Part shown: in pieces, positions 1-10,878 of the stretch | Numbering within the stretch: the first letter of the stretch is position 1 | Layout of the letters: each line of letters opens with the position of its first letter | DNA from: Isoetes taiwanensis | Taxonomy: Eukaryota; Streptophyta; Lycopodiopsida; Isoetales; Isoetaceae | NCBI GenBank assembly: GCA_021234155.1 | Contig: JAJEKV010000041.1 | Location: forward strand, 6,319,249 to 6,383,248 | DNA length: 64,000 nucleotides | Direction of reading: 5' to 3' | Notes under the pieces: model-generated | What the model was told of the DNA's origin: nothing | The model's input: only the letters and a program-made list of their open reading frames with translations | Databases searched by the model: none | Made by a program: the position numbers and the translations under genes

Positions 1-656
1 AAACTTGCCTTCAGCCTCATGGAGGGAGCCCATCCCAGTTTCTCTTTAATAAGTGTGTTATCAAAGTTTCATCCCCCGAATCCTTCTGGTCCAGGATGCG
101 ATGGATTGGAAGATTCTTGTTCTCAAAATTCAGTACTATTTGTGCCATTTAATTTATGCTCACTATTTCATCACTTCCAATGTTAACAAGCTCTTGTTAA
201 TCTATAGCAGGATATTAACTTGAACAAGTTAACTATTTGATTTGAGAATTTGCCAAAGCAAAGAGACAAAAAAACATGGTTCCTACTCTGACAATCTCAT
301 AGGTCAAGTGCATCCAACTTTTTCCACAAAAAACATGCAATCATGTCATGCAAGATTTATTTTTTACTCTGACAGACTATCACAAGCATGACAACAGCAA
401 GCAAGTTTTGGCAGATGCAAATATCAATGGCTTTTTTAACTTCTGACACATTGTACTTTCTCTGACACACCTGTAACTGATATGCATCAGGTTTTTTCAA
501 CAAAAGACAATGCTCAAACACCATGAGGAGTGCATATAGACTATGAAGCTAGTCTAATTCAGAAACCTTGAGGTTTTTGGTATTGTTTCAAGTTTGTCGT
601 AGAATGTTGAGGCACACTCTAAGACTTCTAGCACTCAGGCTTATAGGACTCTCTTT
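1..656. other. Stretch with no recognisable gene
   Basis: I see no convincing coding region, RNA gene or repeat structure here. It is AT-rich and directly precedes a gag-like relic, so it may be the upstream part of that retroelement. This is inference only. Confidence 0.4.
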
Positions 657-992
657 TTCATTAATGCAACCCAACATCTTGGTGATCCTTCAGGAACATG
701 CCAGTAAGATGTTGAAAAAGAGACTTACAAAGTACATGAATGGGATGAACTGAAAAGGAACCTCATCAAGAGATTTGGGGGTGCCAATCACACAAGAGAA
801 GTCATTGAAGAGCTACCGACAATTGTTTTGAAGAAGAATGAAGGGGCACCAAAGTTTGTGGAAAGATTTCACGCCTACATGCTCAAGTGCAAAAGGTACA
901 AAGTAGCCTACCCTTCATTTGCTTTGCTACTTTGTGAGAGGACTCGAGTCATGCTACAAAGTTCACAAGAAGATGCTCAAGTACTTTCATAG
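657..992 (+). pseudogene. Ty3/gypsy-type gag relic (retrotrans_gag)
   Basis: One frame, open from about 720 to the stop at 990-992, reads like the retrotransposon gag core. It has an EWDELKRNLIKRF block followed by FVERFHAYM, the usual W...F...L...F pattern of plant gypsy capsid proteins. Gag would form the virus-like particle that packages the element RNA. The piece is far shorter than a full gag, has no ATG in a sensible place, and frame breaks occur upstream. No zinc knuckle, protease or polymerase follows in phase. It is a decayed fragment, possibly belonging with the unknown ORF that follows. The gag assignment rests on pattern recognition only. Confidence 0.45.
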
Positions 993-1246
993 AGGTATGT
1001 TTCATTCTATGCACCAAGCTTTTGCAAAAGCTCTTAGAATACATGAATTATTGATGTTTCTTTTAAAGAATGATGCTCTTGAGGAATCTCATCATGTTTG
1101 CACACTGCAATATGAGGGAATATGAGTATTGCTCAGAAAAAAAGTCTAGGTGAAGAAGAAGAATGTTTGAATGTATATGTGCCTTCTTTTCCTTATGGAA
1201 GTTGCAGCTATAAAAATCAGCCATAACAACAAGTCAATCAGCATGT

Positions 1247-2322
1247 TTGAAGGATAAAGTGGTCTCACATGATGTTTTCAAAGTGTCTTCTTGCATGGAT
1301 ACAATTGCTAAATCTGATATAGAGCAATTAGAGCATGTTGGCAGCCATGACAGTCCAAGATTTGAATGTTTTAGCTACAAAACACATGAGGCCAGCCATG
1401 AAACCTTGGAGAATACACATTTGTCAGCAAGTTTGAAGTCCAATGAGATAAATCTTATCACATCTCACATAATTGAGGAGTTTGAGCATGTTCTCTTGCA
1501 TGATGTTGTTGAGTTTGAGCAGCCAAGCAGTTGTTGTCATGAGAAAGAGAGTGATAGATGCATGAGCAGCCCTGAGTTTGAGACTTTTCATGCATGTGAA
1601 GCATTTTTGGATGATGGTGAACCATTATTGTGTGAATTAGAAGTGGAAGACATTGATATTTTGGCATTTGAGCACTCTAGGGATGTGTTACATGCTCTTG
1701 AATCTAGTGACAGTCATGACAGCAGCCCTCCTTATGAGATTTTCAGATTTGAAACATGTATACCAGCTGGAAAAATAGGCGAATGTCATATTTACATGCC
1801 TCAAATGGAGAAATTTGCTTCCTTTGATGATTTAATGCCAAGATATGAGCTAGAATTGCTAGTTTTTGATGATTCGAAGTATGCATAGAATGGATCAAAC
1901 CTGAGTTTCAGCTTTGTAACAGTCCCAAGAAGTCTGAGAATCATGGAAAATCAGTCTCTTGCATGTTTGAGCATGAAAATGTGAAAAAATTGAGTAAATT
2001 TGAGCATGACTATGTGATAAGCAATGAGAAATTGGACACGTACAGTTTCTTATCTCATTTTGCTAAGAATATTCATAAAGGTTTCTCATCATCATTTGAG
2101 ACTAGTAAGTTGGTTGGAACATTCCATTTCAGCAGGTATTATTATGTCACATCCAATTTGCCTCCATTATATGCTGCTAGAGTCATTTTTGAGCAGGTTA
2201 TTGGCCTGTGGCATGTTCTTTGGCCACTATTCTTGATGATATTACATGTTATCAGCATCCTACCATTTGGAGAGTGCATATGTGACAGAGTGGAGTTGGC
2301 TGACGCATGTACCATTCCATGA
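1247..2322 (+). pseudogene. Unknown acidic ORF with repeated FEH-like motifs, in two frames
   Basis: A 213-codon open frame (1247-1888; its first codon is not ATG) is followed by a 119-codon frame with an ATG at 1963, ending at 2322 in another phase. Both are rich in Phe-Glu-His and Ser-His-Asp. FEHV, FEHS, VEFEQ and PEFETF occur in the first and FEHENVKKL and KFEHD in the second, so the two look like one protein split by a frameshift. The end of the second part is hydrophobic. I recognise no family. Its place downstream of a gag relic suggests an accessory ORF of a non-autonomous LTR element, but that is inference. Confidence 0.35.
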
Positions 2323-2462
2323 TGTAGTCCAATGCAAGACTTTACTTTGGTACTACACTAATACATGTGCTCATCATTAGAACATGTTTGCACATGTGGA
2401 CAGATCATACATAGCTCATTCTATCATATTGACACCATCCCATCATGTCCACGCCATGTGCA

Positions 2463-2600
2463 CATCTCATTGGCCATGTTTCCATATCATTTTCCATATG
2501 CGCATCTCATTTGCCATGTTTCCACGTCCTTTTCCATCTGCACATCTCATTTGCCATGTTTCCACATCCTTTTCCATCTGCACATCTCATTTGCCATGCA
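2463..2600 (+). repeat. Tandem repeat, 40-bp unit, about 3.5 copies
   Basis: The string catctcat recurs at 2463, 2503, 2543 and 2583, exactly 40 bp apart, and the bases between are nearly identical (gccatgtttcca then ccttttccatctgca). The last copy is partial. The frames that stay open across it are produced by the repeat and I do not call them genes. Confidence 0.85.
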
Positions 2601-2634
2601 CACATATGTCCCATCATGCCCACATTATGTGCTC

Positions 2635-2642
2635 ACAAGTGT
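2635..2642 (+). repeat. Target-site duplication, left copy (ACAAGTGT)
   Basis: ACAAGTGT here is repeated at 5701-5708 directly after the poly(A) of LINE-A. Joining the flanks gives a continuous sequence of the same style on both sides, as expected for an empty site. Confidence 0.75.
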
Positions 2643-2795
2643 GGCATAGTGGATGCAATTGCGGCAGTCAAGGGTTTTGCCAAAGAGTGGGGTCGAGAGT
2701 CTGCAGCAGCAGGTCGTGCTTTACTGGACACCTTGTATCAGGACCTGCTCCAGTCTTGACAGGGACGTCTTCCAGGTGTTCATGATCGTGATATT

Positions 2796-4214
2796 TTGGC
2801 GCAGATCCAAGCACTGGAGGAGGAGCAAATTCAGCAAGCAAAGATGAAGGCAGGTCTGCAGTGGTTTCGTGATGGAGACTGTTGTACGGGCTTCTTTTTT
2901 CGTGCAGCTAAGAGGCGTCGCATGACATCAACCATGTCCTCATTGTTTTTGCCGAATGGTTCGGTGCTAACAGAGCCGACTGAACTCAAGCAGCATCTGC
3001 ATAATCACTTCCAGACGTTTTTTGCTGAGAAACATCTTCCCTTTCAATCAGAAATGTGAGATGTTGTTTTGTCTAGGATTTCCCCCATCATCTCTGGTAA
3101 GCAACGTGAGTCAATAGAGGCAGCTATGACAGCTGATGATTTAGGTTCGGCAGTCTTTGAATTGAAAAGAGGCAAATGCCCAGGTTTGGATGGTTTGCCA
3201 ATTGAGTTCTTCCAGGAGTATTGGGAATGGCTGGAGCCAGATGTGTATGATGCTTTCTGTGACTTTCGGCGGTCCACTGCTTTGGATAGAATTCTAAACA
3301 TAGGTGCCATCTCACTCATCCCCAAGGTCAAGGATCCTCAGACTATTTCAGATTGGCGGCCCATCACCTTATTGTCATCCGTATATAAGATCTTCGCCAA
3401 GGCTTTTGCAGAGCGGGTAAAGAACATCTTGGCAGAGTCCATCTCAACAACCCAGTCAGGTTTTCTTCCAAAACGGTGCATTTTGAACAATGTTGCTGCT
3501 GCTTATGAGGGAATTTATTGGGCACGTAAGCAAAACCTTCCAGTTATATGCATGCCTTAAGCTTGACTTTGCAAAGGCTTATGGCAGTGTCAGCTGGGAA
3601 TTCATGCGCCGATGTATGCTAAGACTGGAATTTGGGAAACAATTCACATCAGATATTATGAAGCTGCATATCTCTGCCCGGGCGACTGTTCTGTTCCATG
3701 GTGAGTCGTCACATGCCTTTTCACTCGGTCGTGGTATTCGCCAGGGATGCCCTTTAGCACCATTGCTTTTCACAATTGTTGCAGAGGATTCACTATTGCA
3801 ACGATAGAGGAACTTCTCAATGGTCTTGCAATGGAGGACGGCACACAAGAGGCTTGCAATCAATATGCAGACGACACGTTCCTCTTCCTAGTCGCTAATG
3901 ATGAGAATCTTGCTGCTGCCAAAATGCTTTTAGATACTTTTTCACTGGCTTCCGGTGTTCTTGTGGGGTGGCAGAAGTGTACAGCTTTGTGGACATTGGA
4001 TAATCCGGCTCCGGCATGTGTTCACGATTATCCATGGAAATTACTTGCGCATGGACAGGCCATCAAGTTGTTGGGGATTCCAGTTGGCATCCATGTTACT
4101 ATGGGAGCTCCATGGGAGGAGATCATTAGGGGTTTGGAGAAGCACTTGTTCTGGTGGTCCACTACTAAGTTGTCTCTTGCGGGTCGCATTACGGTGGCCA
4201 AGGTCAGTCCTTAG
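2796..4214 (+). pseudogene. LINE-A ORF2, reverse transcriptase domain (broken)
   Basis: In order, across several frames: a finger region (2796-3059), the block KCPGLDGLPIEFF (about 3177-3215), ISLIPKVKDP and DWRPITLLSSVYK (3306-3390), TQSGFLPKR, LDFAKAY (about 3565), GIRQGCPLAPLLF (about 3733-3770) and the catalytic YADD (about 3868-3880). These are the ordered blocks of non-LTR reverse transcriptase. Stops or frameshifts lie near 3057, 3560 and 3807, and the domain ends in ITVAKVSP at 4214. It would copy element RNA at nicked target DNA. The order is complete, but the reading frame is not. Confidence 0.85.
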
Positions 4215-5553
4215 TAGTACCCATGTTTATATGGCATCCTTACTGCTAGCCCCACCGATCAAAGTGCGTGAGCTCATTGCAATAGTTCGGAACTTTATTT
4301 GGGTGGGTACTGAGGAAGGTGTTGTGGTTAAGGTGGCTTGGTCGAAGTGCATCCTTCCAAAATGGGCAGGTGGTCTGGATATGATGGACTTCTTACTGCA
4401 GAGCAAAGTGCTTATTTCAAAGTTCATTTGGAGACTCCTGAATGGTGAGGATGACTCTCTTGGTTCACGCCTTCTTAGACAAGCTCTTGGTCACTGTATC
4501 CCTCTAAGCAAGAAGGCTGTCAAACCAGTCCTACCTTGGGCTTTATTTCAGACTCTACAGCCTTTTCCAAGTGCTTCTCCATTTTTGCGTGGCTTGTTGG
4601 CAACATGGGAGGCGGTCAGACATCTTTTCTGGCCATGCCCCTCTATCCACACCCTATTGGAGACTCCATGGTGGTGGGCACCATTGCCTCCAGACCCCTC
4701 AGCACCTCCATTGGCAGCCTCAGTTCATCCCCTTACCCATAGACGATGGGTTCTTGCAGGTGCTGGCTCTATTCAAGCATGGTATGAGGCGGGTCGCCTA
4801 CTGTCTTGGCCTGAATTTCAGGCAAAGTTCTTGCTCTCTCGTTGGGACGTACTCTATGGGAGAAGGTCACAGAAAATTTGCCTCTTACAGTGCAAGTTGG
4901 TGTTGCTGAAAGGGTGCCATGGGACTGTCATCAAAATATTCACAAAGGCAAGCAATTTGTCAGATCAGTATATCGCCTTCTTTTAGCACCACAACCCCTA
5001 CAGTTGCCAGGTGGATGGCACCTATAGGTTCCACAACCCACTTTGTGTCGTACATGGCGATGGCTTTGGGATAGGTTGCTCCACCCTAAAGTTTATGTAT
5101 TGTAGTGGCAGGTTATCCACAGGTGCCTGCGAGTTAATGCCTTTCGACATCGCTATGATCCTCGCATATCTGCAGTATGCCCGCTCTGTCTGTCGGACGT
5201 TGAGACTCTTGAGCATTGTCTCTTTGATTGTCCTGAGGTTCAATCAGCGTGGTCCTGGCTACAAGGTTTGTTTAACAGTACATTGGACTGCCGATGCATC
5301 CTTTTGGCGTCCTATCCCAACGCATGGCCTCCAGCTAAGCAAAGGGCATTTCATCTTGGTTCCGGTTGGCTCCTATGGTCGATATGGGAGCGTCGCAGAC
5401 ACCATCTTTCAGGGCATTTATTCGTCTGCACATAGTGTTATTACGGTGGCCCAGAAAAAGATATTGACAGCCTATGAGTGTTCCTCCCTTGAATCAGAAC
5501 TGATGGAATGCATCTGGATTCAGTATCTTCGAATTAATTCTTATAATTAGTCT
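4215..5553 (+). pseudogene. LINE-A ORF2 C-terminal region with zf-RVT
   Basis: Downstream of the palm, a long frame (to 4986) carries the thumb and connection region typical of plant L1 ORF2, with KVRELIAIVRNFIW and a Trp-rich stretch. A zf-RVT-like zinc-binding segment follows between about 5090 and 5250: the pieces CPLCLSDVETLEH and CLFDCPE fit Cys-X2-Cys...His...Cys. It is split over frames. The last frame ends at 5550. This module is common at the C terminus of plant LINE polyproteins, and its presence supports the L1 assignment. Confidence 0.75.
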
Positions 5554-5700
5554 CCTATTCTGGAGTAAGTACATTGTGCTCCAGGCTCGTGCTCCTGTGG
5601 CATCTTTTTGTGCTTACACAGTTAGATGAGACATGTAAATTTTGTACTTTTTCTCTGATTAATAAACTTTTTGGCTTTCATCCTCCAAAAAAAAAAAAAA

Positions 5701-5708
5701 ACAAGTGT
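5701..5708 (+). repeat. Target-site duplication, right copy (ACAAGTGT)
   Basis: It repeats 2635-2642 and follows the LINE-A poly(A) directly. Confidence 0.75.
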
Positions 5709-6599
5709 ATCCTTCTTATCATATCATTCATAAGTCCCATCGTGTCCATACTATGTACACATGATTCCCAACCATTCATCTCAAGTTACCATCATGCCTC
5801 CATATGGCACCTTTATTTTGCTAACCATACATTCATTTATTATGCAGGTCCACCACATTCATAGTTCCATGACCATTTGCACATCATTTAGCCTACCTAC
5901 CATACTACCTTGCTCCTCTTTCTCGTGAAAACCCATGTTGCCAACCATTTTTCCACATTGGCAACCATCAAGGACTCTTGTGAATTCAAATCTAGTTCAA
6001 GTGGCTGGGGACCAGCCTATCCTTCTTTGTTTGGCATGATGCTGCCACATTTTGGCAGCATAGAAGAGCCATTTGCATGAACTACACATTTGGCTAACAT
6101 TTGGTTTGACACATGTGTGCATGAGCTAATCAAGCAATAGAATTGAAGACATCTACCTTTGAAGACTCTTAGAAGACATTTGTGATGAAGAACCAAGGGA
6201 GAACATTGATTGGGCATCATACAAGTGTGAGAAGGAAGTTGAGGTTCAAGCAAGAAGATTTGAGCCTAAATTGAAGACCCTTTGTTAGAGTTTGGAAGAA
6301 CCCTCAAGATTCATTGGTATGTGGCTAGATCCAACTCATTTTGGCATGAATTCCATTTTCCAAGGCTTCTTTCATGTTCCTACCATTTTGATCCTATTCA
6401 TGGAACATCTCTCATGCTTCATACTTCCTATCTCCATACTCCATTACCATTTCCCCTAGCCAAAGGTTGGCAAAGTTTTTTTTTCAGTCAAAGCAAATCA
6501 CACACCCATTATTCATCCACTTTCTTGAGAAAATGCAAAAAACTCCACCAATTTTAGCCATTCCTAAGGTCTAAGACCATTTTCTCTCTCTAAAGACAA
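5709..6599. other. Non-coding flank between two LINEs
   Basis: The first 60 bases resemble the DNA left of LINE-A (phrases such as cccatcgtgtccatactatgtacaca), so this is the continuation of the sequence LINE-A entered. No gene is supported in the rest. Confidence 0.5.
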
Positions 6600-8051
6600 A
6601 TGTGGGAGCCAATAGTCACAAAAATAAAAAAGAAGCTACAAATGTATCCCAAAACTCTGTCTATGGCTGGTAGAGTAGAGATCATAAATAGTGTCATTGC
6701 TAGCTCCCATGTATACTTCTCCTCTGCTATAATTGCAGATAAGAAAACCTATAAGGAGTTGGAGATAATTATGAAGGAATTCATCTGGCAAGGTTCCCAT
6801 ATGGTTGGATGGCAAAACCTGACTCTACCTAGGAAGAGGGGAGGTCTAGGATGCAAGGATCTCTTTTTACAAGCACAGGTACTGGCAGCTAAACAGGTAT
6901 GGAGGTCTTTAATGTCATCCTCTAAGTCCCCTGCCCTTCATCTGGTTAAATATTGGATTGGAAAAGCCTCATTAGTGGGGAGTCCTTCTACCCCTCACCA
7001 ATTACCTGATTCTGCATTTTATCAACTTAACCCAAGCAGTGGTACTTCCAATATCATGAGGAGAATCATTCAAGCATGGAATAAAGTATCTGTATGCTTC
7101 AGAGCCCTTCCAATAGAGAGTGTCTCTCAGGAGTTTAATTTCTTTTGGCACCAAAACCTTACAGATGAGGAGGAGGGATGTCTAGCACTGAAGCATCCTA
7201 AAAAGTATAAAGAATGGATAAGTAAAGGATTGTACACAGTGAGCAGCATGATTAGAAGGGAGAATTGGAAAACATGGCAGGAAATTTCTGGTATTGTACA
7301 AGACACCAACTGTAACAGGAATATCTACAACACACTCACCCGACATCAAAGAGGACAGGAAGTTGAAACAGACCAACAGAATTGGACCCTTGAAGGAAAG
7401 GGATACAAAGTGTCCAAAATATATTCAATATTATTGAGTTCTCAGGGCACAAAAGTAGCTGAGCAATGGGATTGTCCTGATAATGAAGCTATTCGAGTCA
7501 TCAGAAAGGGCTGGAAATTACAATGTGCTAAAAAAATCACCCTATTTAGATGGCTATTTCTGAACAGAAGCCTTAAATGCAATGCCTATAGAGCTAAATA
7601 TAATGATCAGATCTCAGATAGGTGCCCTCTAGGCTGTGGCCAGACTGAAACATCAAGTCATATCTTCATCTGTCCTTGGCTTTCTTCCTTCTGGAATTGG
7701 ATTAGGCCCCATATAGGAGTCATTCCAATTAATGAGTCTGACCTCTTTGGCTTCATTGCAAACAGCTCCCCATTCTTGGACACACTTAGATCTCTTTGTC
7801 TTTGGGTGATTTGGAAACACAGGAATAATGTAGCTATCAATCACTCCAACCCAGATTTGAATTTCCTCAAATCAACTCTACAATTAGAACTTGCAGATGC
7901 TGCCATGGCTCACAGATTAAGTAAAGGTTACAATTATGACAGAAATTGGGACACATTGGGCTCTTTCCAGGGGTTCTATTCTTACTTTACTTCTTACTTT
8001 AACAATTTGTCTGATGATGGAAACAGATTATCTGGTCAGGAAGCATCATGA
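6600..8051 (+). CDS. LINE-B ORF2 C-terminal part: RT thumb, connection and zf-RVT (partial)
   Basis: There are 483 uninterrupted codons. The first third has the end of the non-LTR RT: SMAGRVEIINSVIASSHVYF, then EFIWQG and RKRGGLGCKDLFLQAQVLAAK, shared by plant L1 ORF2 proteins. The last third has the zf-RVT module, with KKITLFRWLFLNRSLK and then CPLGCGQTETSSHIFICPW giving Cys-X3-Cys...His...Cys, and finally LWVIWKHRNNV. The RT palm and endonuclease are absent because of 5' truncation, so the first ATG is only the first Met in a partial frame. It cannot be active, yet the frame is undamaged. Confidence 0.85.
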   Translation: MWEPIVTKIKKKLQMYPKTLSMAGRVEIINSVIASSHVYFSSAIIADKKTYKELEIIMKEFIWQGSHMVGWQNLTLPRKRGGLGCKDLFLQAQVLAAKQVWRSLMSSSKSPALHLVKYWIGKASLVGSPSTPHQLPDSAFYQLNPSSGTSNIMRRIIQAWNKVSVCFRALPIESVSQEFNFFWHQNLTDEEEGCLALKHPKKYKEWISKGLYTVSSMIRRENWKTWQEISGIVQDTNCNRNIYNTLTRHQRGQEVETDQQNWTLEGKGYKVSKIYSILLSSQGTKVAEQWDCPDNEAIRVIRKGWKLQCAKKITLFRWLFLNRSLKCNAYRAKYNDQISDRCPLGCGQTETSSHIFICPWLSSFWNWIRPHIGVIPINESDLFGFIANSSPFLDTLRSLCLWVIWKHRNNVAINHSNPDLNFLKSTLQLELADAAMAHRLSKGYNYDRNWDTLGSFQGFYSYFTSYFNNLSDDGNRLSGQEAS

Positions 8052-8466
8052 AGGAGGGCATGTAAGAGAAGTCCCGGAAGGTACAATGCCGATGTCTCAC
8101 CAGGAGGTTCTGGAAGCTCTTCTCTGGGTCAAAACAGAGACAATTATGATCCGGACACTTAAGAGGATTCTGCAGGATGCTCATATATGGCAGTTCAAAC
8201 AAGAATTGAAACCTTTCTTTGAAGAAAAACTTGGCATAGTCGAGGGAGCGCGTGAGTCGTGGATCCTTTATATTCTGGATGGGGCAGCATATGGAGCAAT
8301 TGAGTTGGACGATCTGCTCTTCAAGCATACAGATCACGCTTTTGCTATAATTACTCTGGATGGAGTAGGGAGGACTAAAGACACAGTTGCTATCAACGAA
8401 CTTCTTATTTCTTATTTTCATGATCGGCATCTAGATTATGGTCCTTTTATGGTTTTAAAACTTTAA
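7936..8466 (+). CDS. Overlapping ORF at the 3' end of LINE-B, unknown product
   Basis: This 176-codon frame overlaps the end of ORF2 by 116 bp in another phase, then runs alone to 8466. It could start at 7936 or at the Met codons near 8005. The unique part is a soluble mixed alpha/beta-type sequence (LKRILQDAHIWQFKQELKPF, then ELDDLLFKHTDHAFAI) with no signal peptide or membrane segment. I recognise no family. Either it is a separate ORF3, or ORF2 once continued here and one indel near 8030 split it. LINE-C has coding-like sequence of similar length after its zf-RVT. Confidence 0.45.
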   Translation: MTEIGTHWALSRGSILTLLLTLTICLMMETDYLVRKHHEGGHVREVPEGTMPMSHQEVLEALLWVKTETIMIRTLKRILQDAHIWQFKQELKPFFEEKLGIVEGARESWILYILDGAAYGAIELDDLLFKHTDHAFAIITLDGVGRTKDTVAINELLISYFHDRHLDYGPFMVLKL

Positions 8467-8639
8467 AACTTTAAACAGTGTTTGTTTCTGTTAAATTTTC
8501 CTCCTCCTTTGGAGTGACTGGCCATTTTTGATATTATGGCTACTATAACAGAGCTTTGCTCTGTCCTTTTGTATTATCATGTATTACATGTAATATAATA
8601 CTACTGCCGTTTCTACCAAAAAAAAAAAAAAAAAAAAAA

Positions 8640-9516
8640 CCCGGCTTGAACTAGTTAATCCTAGCACAAACATCAGCATTGGTCAATCCCGCCGCTGTCT
8701 TATCTGGCCATACAAGAACAAGAAGTCCAAGATGGTACCATTCTTCCAAGGTATACAGTTACAGATATTTAAATCCAAGACCAGCCTAAGCCCATTAGAC
8801 TATACTGGTGCCCAAAGGTCCAAATAAAATAGGCTATTGTGCTTAATTCCTAATGTACACAATAACAATTAGAGCCATAAGGGTATAACCCTTGTCAACA
8901 GAATATAGATAATAAACCCTATACCCTGAACAATACATTTTATTCACGCTATATCGTTTTGCACACATATGCAACAGGGAACATACATGATATTTCAAAT
9001 GGAGTTCAGAAAGATCTTCCCACAAATGAGCATTTGGAACTCCAAATATTTTTTGCTGTGCATTCATAACTTAGAGACTTAAAAGTATTTTAATACAAAG
9101 GAGTAGCATCTAATAACGAAGCATCCATCTCTATACATCACCAAAGATAAGACTAACAACTTTGGGCTATAACTTGCTACAAGTTCCCTTTGAAAAATTC
9201 CAATGTGCCAGAGCAAACGGCCAGCCTGTTATAGCATAACAAACAGTACAGCCAAGAATTGACTTCCAAAAAGGTTATAATTTATGTGAGAACGTAGAAC
9301 ATATTTCCTAAAAAATACCAGCTAGCGCCCACTTGTAGCTGTATAGAAGTTAAAATAAGCAACAAAGTACCTTTGCAGCATATCAAAATGTAAATAAAAG
9401 GCTTGTAAATAGGCTTCTGTTTCCCAAACGTGACATGCAAAACCATGTACTTGTAGGTAAATTAATATCTTCAAGTCATTCCTGATCAAATCATCTTCTA
9501 ATGCGAACTTTCCAGC
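8640..9516. other. Non-coding stretch
   Basis: No gene is supported. It lies on the 3' side of the minus-strand exon-like segment that follows and could contain 3' untranslated sequence. Confidence 0.35.
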
Positions 9517-9700
9517 TCATCTGAAACCTACTGAACAAAAGGGATACATTAGGAAGAGAAGCCCGCATTGCTGCAGCCAAACAAACAATACAATTGTTAG
9601 CATGATAATGGTAACAGCAGTAAGGGCCAAAAGGTACATTGGGCTTCTCGGTTTATCACCGATATAGCCTAATGTATACCTTTTGCCCAAAAGATCAAAA
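9517..9700 (-). pseudogene. Membrane-protein exon-like segment, homologous to an exon in block B
   Basis: On the minus strand this reads GKRYTLGYIGDKPRSPMYLL, followed by a strongly hydrophobic stretch and a stop at 9517. Its DNA matches exon 2 of the block-B gene at 24,250-24,352 and 33,015-33,118 over about 100 bp: GGTGATAAACCGAGAAG is shared exactly, as are runs such as TTTGGCCCTT and TTTGGCTGCAG. No splice acceptor precedes it here, whereas the block-B copies have one. The C-terminus differs from the block-B form. I do not know the protein family. It is either the last exon of a decayed host gene or a relic of the same mobile unit. Confidence 0.5.
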
Positions 9701-9726
9701 AAGAGCATAGGAAGGAAAAAAAGCAC

Positions 9727-10214
9727 GGTTTGAACTAATGGGAGAGAGCTAACTCAACCTAGTTACGATAATAACCATGAGCGAATGTAAATAATCCTTA
9801 TAAGGACCACTATTTAGATAAAATATATCGTATTTAGGGGTATCAAAACCCAAAATGACAAATCATGAAAATCAAAGCACTTATAATGAAGATAAGTGCA
9901 ATGTGTATCGAGGAAAAAACCCTTCCAAAACTAAGTAAGCGACTTCACATCTGTTATTTTTATCAAGAAAAATCAACGGTCATACCTTGTTTGTCTCGAT
10001 TTAAGGCAAACGCTCATCATTTTAAGAATGAAACCGGGTCCTCATGCAATCTTCCGAAAAATATCTTGTGTGCATGCAAACCGCCTTCTTTGTGTAAGAA
10101 GAGCACATCTATGCCGTGTTTTAACAGAGTCTTTGGACCGCCCTTAAAGAAGCAACTCCAACTCGGCTTATTTCGTATGGGAAATACTAGTCAAGACATT
10201 AATTTCGAGCAAAG
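9727..10214. other. Stretch without a supported gene
   Basis: A 125-codon frame on the plus strand lacks any recognisable domain and runs into the repeat that follows. I see nothing else. Confidence 0.35.
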
Positions 10215-10218
10215 AAGG

Positions 10219-10440
10219 TCTGCCGAAAATCATAGGGCGTAGCCCAAAGAAACCGAATCGGGATATCCGGTAGCCCACCCATAATAGAGTTCGAGACAGG
10301 TTAGGTATTTTTGTCGAGACACAATTTCTATGTAAAGACAGTCTGCCGAAAATCATAGGGCATAGCCCAGCAATACATGCTAGATATCAAGGCTCCCACC
10401 CATCATAAATTTCGGGACAAGTTAGGCATTTTCGGAGAAG
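10219..10440 (+). repeat. Degenerate tandem duplication, unit about 125 bp
   Basis: CTGCCGAAAATCATAGGGC at about 10,220 recurs at about 10,343. Both are followed at similar spacing by cccacccat, then ttcg and gacaggttagg or gacaagttagg. The two units have diverged but keep the same order of blocks. A shorter echo (ccgatattaagca / ccggatattaagca) lies at 10,562-10,600. Confidence 0.7.
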
Positions 10441-10878
10441 AATATTCTGCCGAGGAAAAACAATTTTAGAGGGAAAATGGTGAAGGTAAAATCTTACCTT
10501 AATGCGGTCCAAGAAGAAGGTCTTCTTAGGCGAGCCCAAAGACATCTATCTTTGAGGTCACCCGATATTAAGCAAATCTATGCTGAGGTCACCGGATATT
10601 AAGCACCCTCCCATTATAAATATCAAGATAGATGATTTCCTTATATATGACATGGCACCAATTTGATCCGAAGCTGGAACAGTTAAACCTGAGTTAACTT
10701 GATACATGAGCTGACTGGATACTGTGAGTACAATAGCATCCAATGGCCCTTCTACCTATGTGGCTAACATTTACCCCAATAGAATAAATTTTGGGGTTAC
10801 CCATGCCCCAAGTATAACCAATGGGGAACAATATAATTAACATGTTTGTAAGATATGCTAACAAGCAGCATGCATACA

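Larger units (their letters stand above)
2643..5700 (+). mobile_element. LINE-A: 5'-truncated L1-type retrotransposon with poly(A)
   Basis: This 3.06-kb insertion is bounded by the ACAAGTGT duplication. It ends in an A-tract (5687-5700) preceded by an AATAAA signal at about 5660. It encodes the reverse transcriptase and C-terminal zinc-binding part of a plant L1 ORF2, but the endonuclease and ORF1 are missing, the usual result of incomplete target-primed reverse transcription. Several frameshifts and stops make it inactive. The clean target duplication shows it arrived as one event in already repetitive DNA. Confidence 0.85.
6600..8639 (+). mobile_element. LINE-B: 3' part of an L1-type element with poly(A)
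   Basis: The element starts inside the reverse transcriptase thumb and ends in an A-tract of about 20 (8619-8639). It is 5'-truncated like LINE-A but from a different family: its RT tail matches that of LINE-C on the minus strand at 50-51 kb (IVTKIKKKLQ against ILTRIKRKLN, INSVIASSHVYF against ANAVIASSHI). I could not find a target duplication around it. The long intact ORF suggests a younger insertion than its neighbours. Confidence 0.8.
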
